Shown piece by piece: positions 1-7,235 of a DNA stretch of 8,429 nucleotides; position 1 is the stretch's first letter, and each line of letters opens with the position of its first letter. Both the position numbers and the translations under genes were made by a program. The stretch covers positions 1-8,429 of the forward strand of contig UQQZ01000097.1 of the NCBI GenBank assembly GCA_900543305.1. The letters are read 5' to 3'. This stretch comes from an uncultured Oscillospiraceae bacterium. Lineage in GTDB: Bacteria > Bacillota > Clostridia > Oscillospirales > Acutalibacteraceae. The notes under the pieces are model-generated. The model was not told where the DNA came from and did not search any database. It saw only the letters and a list, made by a program, of their open reading frames with translations.

Positions 1-713
1 AGAACGAGACAGCCTTTTTGCAGGCCCTGCAAGAACGGGAAGCCCGCCGGCCCCTGCAATACATTTTGGGGGAATGGGAATTTATGGGGCTGACCCTGAC
101 CCTGGGGGAAGGGGTGCTGGTGCCCCGGGAGGACACCGCCGTCCTGGTGGAAACTTTGGCCCAGGAGCTTGAGGGGATTTCCCACCCCCGAGGACTGGAC
201 CTTTGCGCCGGCACGGGGGCCGTGGCCCTGGGGCTTTTGACCCTGCTGCCGGAAAGCGCTCTTTCCTGCGTGGAGCTTTCCCAGGAGGCCTTTCCCTACC
301 TGGAGGAAAACCTCCGGCGCTATGGGGAGGGCCGGGTGAAGACCCGGAGGGGAGATGTGCTCTCTCCTGAGCTGGCGGGAGAATTTGCCCCGGGAAGCCT
401 GGATTTTCTCGCCTCCAATCCCCCCTATATCGAAACCGGGGAGCTTTCCACCCTCCAGCCGGAGGTTCAAAACGAGCCCTCCCTGGCCCTGGATGGGGGA
501 GCCGACGGCCTGGTCTTTTACCGGGCAATCGCCCAGTTGTGGCTGCCCAAGGTAAAGCCCGGCGGCCTGGTTGCGGTGGAGATCGGGGAAACCCAAGGGG
601 AATCCGTTTCCCAACTCTTTGCCCGGGCAGGGGTCACCGGCCTGGAAATCCACAAGGACTGGGCCAATCTGCCTCGGGTGGTTTCCGGCAGGATTCCCTC
701 TCACCTTTCCTGA
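1..713 (+). CDS. prmC: Peptide chain release factor N5-glutamine methyltransferase PrmC (5' end outside window)
   Basis: This enzyme uses S-adenosylmethionine to methylate the glutamine of the GGQ motif in release factors RF1 and RF2, in the cytoplasm. The open frame enters from the left edge with codons starting at base 3, and 236 residues are visible to the TGA at 711-713. The family is usually about 280 residues, so roughly 45 N-terminal residues lie outside. Visible family marks, in order, are PLQYILGEWEF, the VPREDT segment, the SAM-binding loop DLCAGTGAVALGLL, and the catalytic NPPY motif encoded at 417-428 that holds the substrate glutamine amide. A TTG at 18 could be read as a start but sits inside the conserved N-terminal domain, so it is not one. 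In many Firmicutes prmC follows prfA; the upstream side cannot be seen. It converges on the GH3 gene and ends at the hairpin 719-758. Confidence 0.95.
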   Translation, partial: NETAFLQALQEREARRPLQYILGEWEFMGLTLTLGEGVLVPREDTAVLVETLAQELEGISHPRGLDLCAGTGAVALGLLTLLPESALSCVELSQEAFPYLEENLRRYGEGRVKTRRGDVLSPELAGEFAPGSLDFLASNPPYIETGELSTLQPEVQNEPSLALDGGADGLVFYRAIAQLWLPKVKPGGLVAVEIGETQGESVSQLFARAGVTGLEIHKDWANLPRVVSGRIPSHLS

Positions 714-718
714 AACAG

Positions 719-758
719 AAAAGCGTGCCCTTCCCTCTCGGGGGAAAGACACGCTTTT
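719..758. terminator. Bidirectional intrinsic terminator between convergent genes
   Basis: An outer stem pairs AAAAGCGTG (719-727) with CACGCTTTT (750-758). An inner stem pairs TTCCC (731-735) with GGGAA (742-746). On the + strand the stem runs into TTTTT, right after the prmC stop. On the - strand it runs into TTTTCTGTTTC, about 18 bases after the GH3 stop. Both convergent genes can therefore use it. Confidence 0.85.
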
Positions 759-776
759 TGTATGGGTTTACGTGAA

Positions 777-3038
777 TCAGGCTGTAATCTTCAGGACTCC
801 CTGAGCCAGGGAGGTTCCGCCCTCTTCCAGGAACAGCTCCACATCTCCCGGCTCGGGGGTGAACTCCATGGCCAGGTTCCACAGGCCCAGCTCCTGCCAC
901 CCCAGGGAAAGGGTGCATTCCTTTTCCTCTCCGGCTTTCAGGAACACCTTGTGGTAGGCTTTCAGCTCTCGAACCCGGCGCACGGTGGTGGCCTGCACGT
1001 CGTGGATAAAGAGCTGAGGCACCCCGTAACCATCCCGGTCTCCGGTGTTTTTCAGGGTAAAGGTCACCTGTGCCCGTTTTCCGGCCCGGAGCTCCTCCAG
1101 GGAGATTTTCGCAGGGAAGCGCACCTGCTGTGCAGCAAACGTGGTGTAGGACAGGCCGAATCCGAAGGGATACAGGGCGGTATCCTGCTGATCCCGGTAC
1201 TTCATGGGCACATAGGAGGACTTGGGATTGTAGTAGCAGGGCAGCTGTCCCACGCTCCGGGGCAAAGAGGCGGGAAGCCGTCCCGAGGGGCAGACCTTCC
1301 CCAGCAGGATCTCCGCCAGAGCCTGGCCGCCCCAGGGGCCGGGATAGAAGGAGTAGACCACCGCCTGGGCTTCTTGGCACAGCTGGGGAATGGCGTAGGG
1401 ACGGCCGGCAATGACCACCGCCACCACAGGCTTGCCCGTTTGCAGCACCGCCCGGCACAGCTCCTCCTGGACACCGGGGAGAGTCAGGGTGGAGCAGTCC
1501 ACCCCTTCGCCGCAGTCCATCTGGACTTCCCCGTCCATGATGGCGGCTCCATTGATGTCAAACCGGGCGCCTGCGAACCGGCTGGAGGAACCTCCCACCG
1601 CCAGGATCACCAGGTCGCTTTCCTGGGCCAGCTTCACCGCCGGGGCAATGCCGGAGGTGTCGTCCCCGCAGACGGGACAGCCGGGGGCATAGGCCACGGA
1701 TCCTGCTCCCAGCTCTTGTTCCAGGCCCTGGAGCAAAGTGATGCCTTCCCCTTCCCGCAGCTGGGGCGTGTAGTCTCCCAGCTGGTTGTAAATGCTGTGG
1801 GCGTTGGGGCCGATCAGGGCAATCTTCTTTCCCTGAGCCGCCAGAGGCAAAATCCCCTGGCTGTTTTTCAGCAGCACCGCCCCCTGGCGGGCCAGCTCCA
1901 GACTCTGGGGATACTGTTCTCCGGAGAAGACTTCCGGCTCTTCTTCCGGCAGGTAAGGATGCTCAAAAAGCCCCTGACGGAATTTCAGCTCCAGCACCCG
2001 GAGCACGGCTCGGTCCAGCTCCTCTTCTGCCACCAGGCCCTGTTCCACCGCTTCCTCCAAATGGGAGAAACCCTGGTCCCACAGGCTGATGTCCACCCCA
2101 GACTGCAAAGCCAAAGCCCCGGAGGCGGCGGAGGACCCTGTCAGGTTGTCCAGCCGGTCAATGGCGGTACCGTCGGCCATGACGGCACCGGTAAAGCCCA
2201 ATTCCTCCCGGAGCACATGCTTCAAGAGGGTTTCGTTGGCGTGGCAGTAGACGCCGTCGATTTCGTTGTAGGCGGCCATGACCCCTTCCACACCTGCCTC
2301 ACAACAGGCCTTCATGGGGGGCAGATGAATTTCCCGCAGCTCCCGGGGCCCGATCCGGGCGGCGCTGGCGTTGACGCCTCCGGTGGTCTCCCCTTGGGCG
2401 CAGAAATGCTTGGCCACCACGGGCACCCCTTCCTCCTGGCATCCGGTCACCGCCGCCTTGGCCAAGGTGGCGCAGAGATAGGGGTCCTCGGAGTAGCACT
2501 CCTCGCTGCGGCCCCACCGGGGATCCCGAAGCACGTCCAGCATGGAGATCAGGGCGTAGTCCACCCCCAACTCCTTCAGCTGACGGCCGCAGACCTGATA
2601 GGCTTCCCGGGTAAGCTCCGGATTCCAGGCGGCGCCCACGCCCAGGTTCACCGGCAGAAGATACCCGTCCAGGGCCTGATGGCCGTGGGGACATTCGGTG
2701 CTCATGAGCATGGGGATTCCCAGTCGGGAATGGTCCAGCACATACTTCTGGGCCAGATTATAGGCCCGCTTCATGTGGATACCCCACAGGCCGTTGGAAA
2801 AATCCTTCTGGGACCAGGGATCCGCCCGGTACAGGCCGTAAAGCACCCCCAGGCCTCCGTACTTTTCCACTTCCTCCCGGAATTCTGTGGAAAGCCGGAT
2901 CTCGCCCCCTTCCCGGGTATAGGCGGCGAACCCGTACAGCCGCTGGTTGACTTGTCCCACCTTTTCCCGAAGGGTCATCCGGGAAAGCAAATCTTCCGCC
3001 CGCTCCCGAGGGGATCTGGCAGCATCTTGATACAGCAT
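777..3038 (-). CDS. Glycoside hydrolase family 3 protein (beta-glucosidase/beta-xylosidase-like)
   Basis: This is a retaining exo-acting glycosidase that removes beta-linked sugars from the non-reducing ends of short glycosides; the exact sugar is not readable. It has 753 residues, normal for three-domain GH3 enzymes. The N-terminal TIM barrel (about 10-350) shows DPRWGR (172-177), KHF (210-212) and the nucleophile segment GFTGAVMADG, with Asp289 as nucleophile. The alpha/beta sandwich domain (about 385-600) has LLKN (389-392) and EGVD (511-514), where Glu511 is a candidate acid/base. PFGFGLSYT (624-632) leads into a fibronectin III-like C-terminal domain. No signal peptide is visible, so it is probably cytoplasmic. 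The frame stays open up to 3218, but the ATG at 3036-3038 is chosen because AGGAGGAG lies six bases upstream and the family homology begins here; the longer version would also include its own promoter. The nucleophile context ADGTAI differs from the common SDW/SDY form. Confidence 0.93.
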   Translation of the reverse strand: MLYQDAARSPRERAEDLLSRMTLREKVGQVNQRLYGFAAYTREGGEIRLSTEFREEVEKYGGLGVLYGLYRADPWSQKDFSNGLWGIHMKRAYNLAQKYVLDHSRLGIPMLMSTECPHGHQALDGYLLPVNLGVGAAWNPELTREAYQVCGRQLKELGVDYALISMLDVLRDPRWGRSEECYSEDPYLCATLAKAAVTGCQEEGVPVVAKHFCAQGETTGGVNASAARIGPRELREIHLPPMKACCEAGVEGVMAAYNEIDGVYCHANETLLKHVLREELGFTGAVMADGTAIDRLDNLTGSSAASGALALQSGVDISLWDQGFSHLEEAVEQGLVAEEELDRAVLRVLELKFRQGLFEHPYLPEEEPEVFSGEQYPQSLELARQGAVLLKNSQGILPLAAQGKKIALIGPNAHSIYNQLGDYTPQLREGEGITLLQGLEQELGAGSVAYAPGCPVCGDDTSGIAPAVKLAQESDLVILAVGGSSSRFAGARFDINGAAIMDGEVQMDCGEGVDCSTLTLPGVQEELCRAVLQTGKPVVAVVIAGRPYAIPQLCQEAQAVVYSFYPGPWGGQALAEILLGKVCPSGRLPASLPRSVGQLPCYYNPKSSYVPMKYRDQQDTALYPFGFGLSYTTFAAQQVRFPAKISLEELRAGKRAQVTFTLKNTGDRDGYGVPQLFIHDVQATTVRRVRELKAYHKVFLKAGEEKECTLSLGWQELGLWNLAMEFTPEPGDVELFLEEGGTSLAQGVLKITA

Positions 3039-3044
3039 GGAAAA

Positions 3045-3052
3045 CTCCTCCT
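3045..3052 (-). promoter_or_regulatory. Strong ribosome binding site that fixes the GH3 start
   Basis: AGGAGGAG on the - strand is followed by a six-base spacer (TTTTCC) and then ATG at 3038. It decides the start against the longer open frame reaching 3218. Confidence 0.9.
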
Positions 3053-3072
3053 GACACTCTTGTAATGCTCCT

Positions 3073-3101
3073 ATCTTACCCCGGAACCTGGTTTGGCGCA
3101 A
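3073..3101 (-). promoter_or_regulatory. Housekeeping-type promoter of the GH3 gene
   Basis: On the - strand a -35 box TTGCGC (3096-3101) and a -10 box TAAGAT (3073-3078) are separated by exactly 17 bases. The start point should fall near 3066, giving a leader of about 28 bases that contains the ribosome binding site. It lies downstream of the pot operon terminator, so the GH3 gene is probably transcribed on its own. Confidence 0.75.
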
Positions 3102-3175
3102 GGCGGTATTTGTGAAACAACTTTCAATTTTTCCTTTCCACCTGCCTGGGGCACCTTTTCCCCCACAGTAAGAAG

Positions 3176-3213
3176 AAAAAAGGATGCCTCCCGGTTTGTT
3201 CCGGGAAGCATCC
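3176..3213 (-). terminator. Intrinsic terminator of the pot operon
   Basis: On the - strand GGATGCTTCCCGG (3201-3213) pairs with CCGGGAGGCATCC (3182-3194) around a six-base loop, with a single A/C mismatch. The stem is followed by TTTTTT (3176-3181). It lies about 85 bases after the potD stop and before the GH3 promoter, so it separates the two transcription units. Confidence 0.9.
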
Positions 3214-3218
3214 AGCAT

Positions 3219-3245
3219 GGGAAGAAAACGTTTCCGCTTCTTCCC
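3219..3245 (-). repeat. Inverted repeat / stem-loop in the potD 3' region
   Basis: GGGAAGAA (3219-3226) and TTCTTCCC (3238-3245) are perfect complements around an 11-base loop. The loop side contains most of the small palindrome AAACGTTT (3226-3233), which also resembles a LacI/CcpA-type operator core. As RNA this would be a second hairpin just before the operon terminator. Whether it acts as RNA structure or as a DNA site cannot be told from sequence. Confidence 0.5.
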
Positions 3246-3260
3246 CTCTGTTCGGTTTTT

Positions 3261-3288
3261 GGGGGTGCTCTTTCAAGGCAGCAGCCCC
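3261..3288. repeat. Stem-loop directly after potD
   Basis: On the + strand GGGG-g-TGCT (3261-3269) pairs with AGCA-g-CCCC (3280-3288) around a 10-base loop with one central mismatch. On the + strand it is followed by TTTTT (3289-3293), a terminator-like arrangement, but no + strand gene here needs it. On the - strand it would form the first hairpin after the potD stop at 3299. Confidence 0.45.
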
Positions 3289-3298
3289 TTTTTCTCCG

Positions 3299-4351
3299 TT
3301 AACCGCAGGCGGCGGTGAATTCCGTGAACACCCGGTTGTGGGTTTCCACGGCTTCGGCGGAGATGTTTTCGATCATCTCCATGTTCTCCATGTCGATGTC
3401 CGAAGGCAGCGTCAGGAAATCCCGATACTCCTCAGAAATATATTCCTCTGCTGCCAGATTGGTGCAGTAGTAGCCCAAATACTTGAAACACTGGGCGGCA
3501 ATTTCCGGATCCAGAATATAGTCCATAAAGGCGTAGGCCGCATCCGGGTTGGGAGCGTCCGAGGGGATGAACTGGCCCATGATTCCAAAGCCGATGCCCT
3601 CCTTGGGGAACACCACCTTCAAATCCGGGTTGGCCATTTTGGCCATGGTCACCTGGGAGGTGTACAGCACCGCTGCCCCTACCTCTCCCGAAAGCAGGTC
3701 ATCCTGGGTGTTGTCGTCCTTGATCAGCCGGATGTTGGGGGCCAGCTCCAGCAGCTTGTCCCCGGCCGCCTCGATGGTGGCGATGTCCTCGGTGTTGTAG
3801 CTTTCTCCCAGCACCTTCAGAGCCATGCCATCGATGACCCGGTAGCTGTTGATGATGCCCACATTGTCCCGAAGGCTCTCGTCCCACAGGTCCGCGTAGC
3901 CCTGAATCTCCACATCTACCAGGGAAGGATCATAGACAATGGTCTGCACCCCGGCTCCGTAGGGCACCGTGTACTCATCCTGGGGATCGAAAAACTGCCC
4001 CTGATACACGGGATTGATGTTGCCGTAATTTTCCAATTTTTCTGTATCCAGCTTCTGGGCCAGGCCTTCGGCGATCACCGTCTCGATGATGTAGTCGTCG
4101 GCGATGACCAGGTCGTAGTCGCCTCCCTTGGCGGCTTCCAGCTTGGCCAGCATGGTTTCGTCGTAGTCAAAGTTGGCGTAGTTGATCTGGATGCCCGTCT
4201 TCTCGGTAAAACCGTCCAGCACCTCCTGAGGGAACATTCCCTCCCAGGTGTAGAGCACCAGTTCCCCCTTGTCCCCCTGAGAGGAGCTGCATCCCGCCAG
4301 GGATGCCACCAGCAGCGTCACTGCCAGAACTGCGGCGAGGATTTTTTTCAT
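3299..4351 (-). CDS. potD: PotD-family ABC transporter substrate-binding lipoprotein (annotated class: spermidine/putrescine)
   Basis: This is the extracellular ligand-binding subunit that delivers substrate to the PotB/PotC channel. It has 350 residues. The N-terminus is a lipoprotein signal: two lysines, a hydrophobic stretch and the lipobox LAGC with the lipidated Cys21, followed by a Ser-rich linker. The mature part has the family fold marks LYTWEGMFP (33-41), DYDLVIADDYIIE (78-90), FDPQDEYTVPYG (121-132), ADLWDESL (153-160), VVFPKEG (246-252) and GYYCTNLA (293-300). The ATG overlaps the potC stop as ATGA. A GAAAGGA motif sits 12 bases upstream, so translational coupling is likely. By eye against remembered E. 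coli PotD, the amine-contacting residues Asp168, Glu171, Trp229, Trp255 and Asp257 correspond to Ser169, Val172, Tyr230, Gly256 and Met258. Family membership is firm; polyamine as substrate is only the default guess. Confidence 0.88.
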   Translation of the reverse strand: MKKILAAVLAVTLLVASLAGCSSSQGDKGELVLYTWEGMFPQEVLDGFTEKTGIQINYANFDYDETMLAKLEAAKGGDYDLVIADDYIIETVIAEGLAQKLDTEKLENYGNINPVYQGQFFDPQDEYTVPYGAGVQTIVYDPSLVDVEIQGYADLWDESLRDNVGIINSYRVIDGMALKVLGESYNTEDIATIEAAGDKLLELAPNIRLIKDDNTQDDLLSGEVGAAVLYTSQVTMAKMANPDLKVVFPKEGIGFGIMGQFIPSDAPNPDAAYAFMDYILDPEIAAQCFKYLGYYCTNLAAEEYISEEYRDFLTLPSDIDMENMEMIENISAEAVETHNRVFTEFTAACG

Positions 4352-5154
4352 GTTTCGGTCACGTCCTTTCCTGAATCTCTTTTTTTAGGCGTCCTGCCCA
4401 GGAACGCGGCCAAGCCGCACAGGAGCAGGGTCGCCACAAACAACAACGTGCAAAGGGCGTTGATCTTGGGGGTGACCCCCGTCTTCAACTGGGTATAGAT
4501 TTTCACCGGCAGGGTGTTGGTATCCACCCCGGTGACAAAAACGCTGATGATCACGTCATCCATACTCATGGCAAAGGACAACAGCATCCCCGACAGAATG
4601 GCGGGAAACACCAGCGGCAGGGTGATGTCGAAAAATACTCGGATCCGGGAGGCACCCAGATCCAGGGCAGCCTCGGCCAGACTCTTGTCCATGCCTACCA
4701 GCCGGGCCTTCACCAGCATAAACACATAGGGAATGCAGAAGGCCGTGTGGGCGATGACCAGGGTCCCCATGCCGAAGGGCAGGCCGATCAGGGAAAAGAA
4801 GGCCATAAACACCATGCCCAGGATGATCTCCGGGATCATGATGGGAAAAGTGGAAATGTACTCCACCGCTCCCTGGAGAGGCACATGGACCCGGCTCATG
4901 CCGTAGGCCCCCAAAGTGCCGATCACCCCGGCGGACAAACTGCTCAGAACTCCCAGTACAATGGAATTCCACAATGCCTCAAACAGCGCCTCATCCTGAA
5001 ACAGCTCCCCGTACCACTTCAGGGAAAACCCTGCCCACACGGAGCTAATCTTGCTCTCGTTGAAGGAATAGAGGATCACCAGCAGGATGGGCACATACAT
5101 CAGCGCCAGCACAAGCCCCAAATAGAGGTTGGGCAATTTTGTGCGGTTTTTCAT
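4348..5154 (-). CDS. potC: ABC transporter permease, PotC type
   Basis: This is the second transmembrane subunit of the importer. It has 268 residues, normal for PotC. Hydrophobic segments are visible at about 9-30, 62-85, 101-124, 129-150, 184-207 and 232-252, consistent with six membrane spans. The cytoplasmic EAA loop that docks on the ATPase reads EAALDLGAS (161-169) followed by IRVFFDITLPLVFPAI. The segment SFAMSMDDVIISVFVTG (193-209) is characteristic of the PotC/YdcV branch. The ATG at 5152-5154 has AAGGA six bases upstream. The stop overlaps the potD start as ATGA. It is separated from potB by about 90 bases, unlike the tight joins elsewhere in the operon. Confidence 0.93.
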   Translation of the reverse strand: MKNRTKLPNLYLGLVLALMYVPILLVILYSFNESKISSVWAGFSLKWYGELFQDEALFEALWNSIVLGVLSSLSAGVIGTLGAYGMSRVHVPLQGAVEYISTFPIMIPEIILGMVFMAFFSLIGLPFGMGTLVIAHTAFCIPYVFMLVKARLVGMDKSLAEAALDLGASRIRVFFDITLPLVFPAILSGMLLSFAMSMDDVIISVFVTGVDTNTLPVKIYTQLKTGVTPKINALCTLLFVATLLLCGLAAFLGRTPKKRDSGKDVTET

Positions 5155-5194
5155 CAGCGTTCCTTCTTTCTCCCCGAATCTTTTTTCTCACAGC

Positions 5195-5228
5195 CAGGCC
5201 TTTCCGGGGATTTCTCCCCTGGTGCCTG
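5195..5228 (-). repeat. potB-potC intergenic hairpin
   Basis: As - strand RNA, an outer stem pairs CAGGC (complement of 5224-5228) with GCCTG (complement of 5195-5199). An inner five-pair stem GGGGA/TCCCC (5215-5219 with 5206-5210) is closed by a GAAA tetraloop of the stable GNRA class. No T-run follows, so it is not an ordinary terminator. It could protect or mark a processing point between the two permease cistrons. Confidence 0.5.
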
Positions 5229-5244
5229 TTTTTTGGGCTCTCCC

Positions 5245-6120
5245 TTATACCAATCCTTCCAGGTCCTTGACTCCGGACAGCTTCCGGTACAGGAAGATGA
5301 TCAAAGTGGTCAGCAGCATGAGCACCACGGAAAGGGCCGCTGCAAAGGGCCAGTTGTGGGCCTTCATCAACTGGGTCTGGATCAGGTTGCCCACCAGCAC
5401 CACCTTGTTGCCGCCCAGAATGTCCGCAATGAAGAACAGCCCCATGCTGGGCACAAAGGTGAGCACCACTCCGGACAAAAGTCCGGGCAAAGTCAGTTTC
5501 AGGCTCACGGTGAGGAAAGCCTTCCAGGGGGACGCCCCCAGGTCCCGGGCCGCCTCCACCAAACTGAAATCCAGCTTCTCCGCGCTGGAATACACGGCAA
5601 AAATCATAAAGGGCAGCAGCGCATACACCATGCCCACCACCACGGCCGGGTAGGTGTACAGCACCTTCAGGGGGCCGTCGGTCAGGTGAAGGGCCATGAG
5701 CATCTGGTCAAAGACTCCCCCTGCCCGGAAAATGATGATCCACCCGTACAGACGGATCAGGGAACTGGTCCAGAAGGGGATCATCAGCAGCAGCATGACC
5801 CGCCGCTTCCACTTGGCGGTGAGCTTTGCCATAAAGTAGCCCATGGGGTAGCCGATGGCAATGACCAGCAGGGTGTTCACCACCGCCAGTTTCAAGGACT
5901 CCCAGAAGGTCTCCAAATATACCGGTTCCCCAATGTCCCGGTAATTTTCCAGGGTAAACTCCGGCAGCACGCCCCAGGTCTCCGCCCGGGTCATAAAGCT
6001 GAGCACCACCATGTACACCAGGGGCCCTACGAGAAACAGCAGGGTAAAGAGATAGAGCGGCACCAGGGTCAGGGCTTCTCTGTTCCCCTTCCGTTTTGGG
6101 GAGGACATGGATTTCTTCAT
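5245..6120 (-). CDS. potB: ABC transporter permease, PotB type
   Basis: This is the first transmembrane subunit of the importer, pairing with PotC in the membrane. It has 291 residues from the ATG at 6118-6120. Hydrophobic spans are visible at about 17-43, 76-98, 107-130, 154-178, 211-234 and 260-278. The EAA loop reads EAARDLGASPWKAF (189-202). The segment PSMGLFFIADILGG (224-237) is typical of PotB. The frame extends upstream to 6228 but overlaps potA; the chosen start has AGGAGGGG (6126-6133) five bases upstream and gives the usual basic N-terminus MKKSMSSPKRKG. The ATG overlaps the potA stop as ATGA, indicating coupled translation. Confidence 0.94.
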   Translation of the reverse strand: MKKSMSSPKRKGNREALTLVPLYLFTLLFLVGPLVYMVVLSFMTRAETWGVLPEFTLENYRDIGEPVYLETFWESLKLAVVNTLLVIAIGYPMGYFMAKLTAKWKRRVMLLLMIPFWTSSLIRLYGWIIIFRAGGVFDQMLMALHLTDGPLKVLYTYPAVVVGMVYALLPFMIFAVYSSAEKLDFSLVEAARDLGASPWKAFLTVSLKLTLPGLLSGVVLTFVPSMGLFFIADILGGNKVVLVGNLIQTQLMKAHNWPFAAALSVVLMLLTTLIIFLYRKLSGVKDLEGLV

Positions 6121-7202
6121 GACTTCCCCTCCTGTTCCAGATCCACCGGACAGGCATGGTCCGGCTCCCAGCTCAGCTTCACCCTGTCTCCGGGAGCCAG
6201 TTCGGAATCGATGCCGTGACGGCTGCAAATAAACTCCTCTTTTCCGGAAAGCTCCACGGCAATCCGCAGCATCCCGCCGGAAAAGCTCTTTTCCTTCACC
6301 AGTCCTTCCAACCCGGGACCGGGAGAGTTACGGGCCACCTGGGCCTGTTCACCCCGCACCGCCAAGGTCACCGGATCCCCGGGAACAAACACATGGCCCC
6401 GGCTTTGGAAGGAAATCTTCCCATCGGGCCGGGTCATGGTCACAAGCTCCCCTTCCACCCGGTCCACGGTGCCTTTGACAATGTTGGCCGTACCTACAAA
6501 TCGGGCCACATAAGCGGTTTTGGGGAAATCGTACACCTGGGCGGGTGTGCCGATCTGCTCAAACCGGCCGTCCTTCATGACGGCAATCCGGTCGGACATG
6601 TTCAGTGCTTCCTCCTGGTCGTGGGTGATGTAGATGAAGGTAATGCCCAATTTCTTTTGCAGGCGCTTCAACTCCTGCTGCATCTGCCGGCGCAGCTGCA
6701 AATCCAACGCGCCCAGAGGCTCGTCCAGCAAAAGGAGCTTGGGGTGGTTGATCAGGGAACGGGCAATGGCCACCCGCTGCTTCTGACCGCCGGACAGCTC
6801 CGAGGGCTTCCGCTTCTCGAAACCGGAAAGCTGGACCAGCTCCAGCATTTTGCCCACTTCCTCCCGGATTTCCCCTTTGGGCCTCCGGCGGATCTTCAGG
6901 GCATAACCGATATTCTGTTCCACCGTCATGTGGGGGAACAGGGCGTAGTTTTGAAATACCGTATTCACGTCCCGGCGATTGGGTTCCGCCTGGGTCATAT
7001 CCCGGCCTTCCAGCAGCACCCGGCCCTGGTCCGGGGTTTCCAGCCCGGCGATGATCCGCAGGGTGGTGGTTTTGCCGCAGCCCGAAGACCCCAGCAGGGT
7101 GATAAACTCCCCCTGGGCCGCTTGGAGGTCGATGCCCTGAAGCACCGGTACGCCTCCAAAACTCTTGTGGATCCCCTCTAGCCGCAAGATAGTTTCGCTC
7201 AA
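6117..7202 (-). CDS. potA: ABC transporter ATP-binding protein, PotA type
   Basis: This is the ATPase that powers the importer from the cytoplasmic face. It has 361 residues. All nucleotide-binding motifs are intact: Walker A GSSGCGKTT (38-46), Q-loop Gln84 in VFQNYALFP, signature LSGGQKQR (136-143), Walker B LLLLDE (156-161), D-loop GALD (164-167) and the switch His194 in THDQEEA. The C-terminal part (about 235-355) is the TOBE regulatory/subunit-contact region of the PotA/MalK class. The start is inferred as TTG at 7200-7202, with GGGAAAGG (7213-7220) ten bases upstream; no ATG or GTG fits the conserved N-terminus. An ATT codon directly before it is a less likely alternative. It is the first gene of potABCD, transcribed from the promoter at 7281-7309 through a structured leader of about 72 bases. 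Confidence 0.94.
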   Translation of the reverse strand: MSETILRLEGIHKSFGGVPVLQGIDLQAAQGEFITLLGSSGCGKTTTLRIIAGLETPDQGRVLLEGRDMTQAEPNRRDVNTVFQNYALFPHMTVEQNIGYALKIRRRPKGEIREEVGKMLELVQLSGFEKRKPSELSGGQKQRVAIARSLINHPKLLLLDEPLGALDLQLRRQMQQELKRLQKKLGITFIYITHDQEEALNMSDRIAVMKDGRFEQIGTPAQVYDFPKTAYVARFVGTANIVKGTVDRVEGELVTMTRPDGKISFQSRGHVFVPGDPVTLAVRGEQAQVARNSPGPGLEGLVKEKSFSGGMLRIAVELSGKEEFICSRHGIDSELAPGDRVKLSWEPDHACPVDLEQEGKS

Positions 7203-7220
7203 AATGGACCGACCTTTCCC

Positions 7221-7235
7221 GGCGCTTTCCGCGCC
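7221..7235 (-). repeat. Leader hairpin just upstream of the potA ribosome binding site
   Basis: As - strand RNA, GGCGC-GGAAA-GCGCC forms a five-pair GC stem with a five-base loop. It ends one base before the GGGAAAGG Shine-Dalgarno site (7213-7220) of the TTG-initiated potA. The placement could tune ribosome access, but the sequence shows no known riboswitch. Confidence 0.5.

Noticed and set aside
762..3065. Very long open frame (767 codons) on the + strand opposite the GH3 gene
   Set aside because: It is a shadow of GC-rich codon bias. The - strand protein has clear GH3 motifs, whereas the + strand product is rich in Gly, His and Gln and shows no domain, and it runs through the GH3 promoter.
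3039..3218. 60-residue N-terminal extension of the GH3 frame
   Set aside because: It would span the GH3 promoter and reach into the pot terminator region, has no homology-like content, and the internal ATG has an excellent ribosome binding site.
3338..4498. 386-codon + strand open frame opposite potD
   Set aside because: It is antisense to an intact lipoprotein gene and is explained by codon bias.
4747..6219. 490-codon + strand open frame opposite potB/potC
   Set aside because: The product is His/Gln/Gly-rich nonsense antisense to two clear permeases; no motif or domain was seen.
6121..6228. 36-residue N-terminal extension of PotB
   Set aside because: It overlaps potA out of frame; the ATGA junction with AGGAGGGG five bases upstream marks the real start.
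6953..6963. Small palindrome AATACCGTATT resembling the pot operator half-sites
   Set aside because: It lies inside the potA coding region within the conserved VFQNY neighbourhood and lacks the GA/TC centre of the operator; likely chance.
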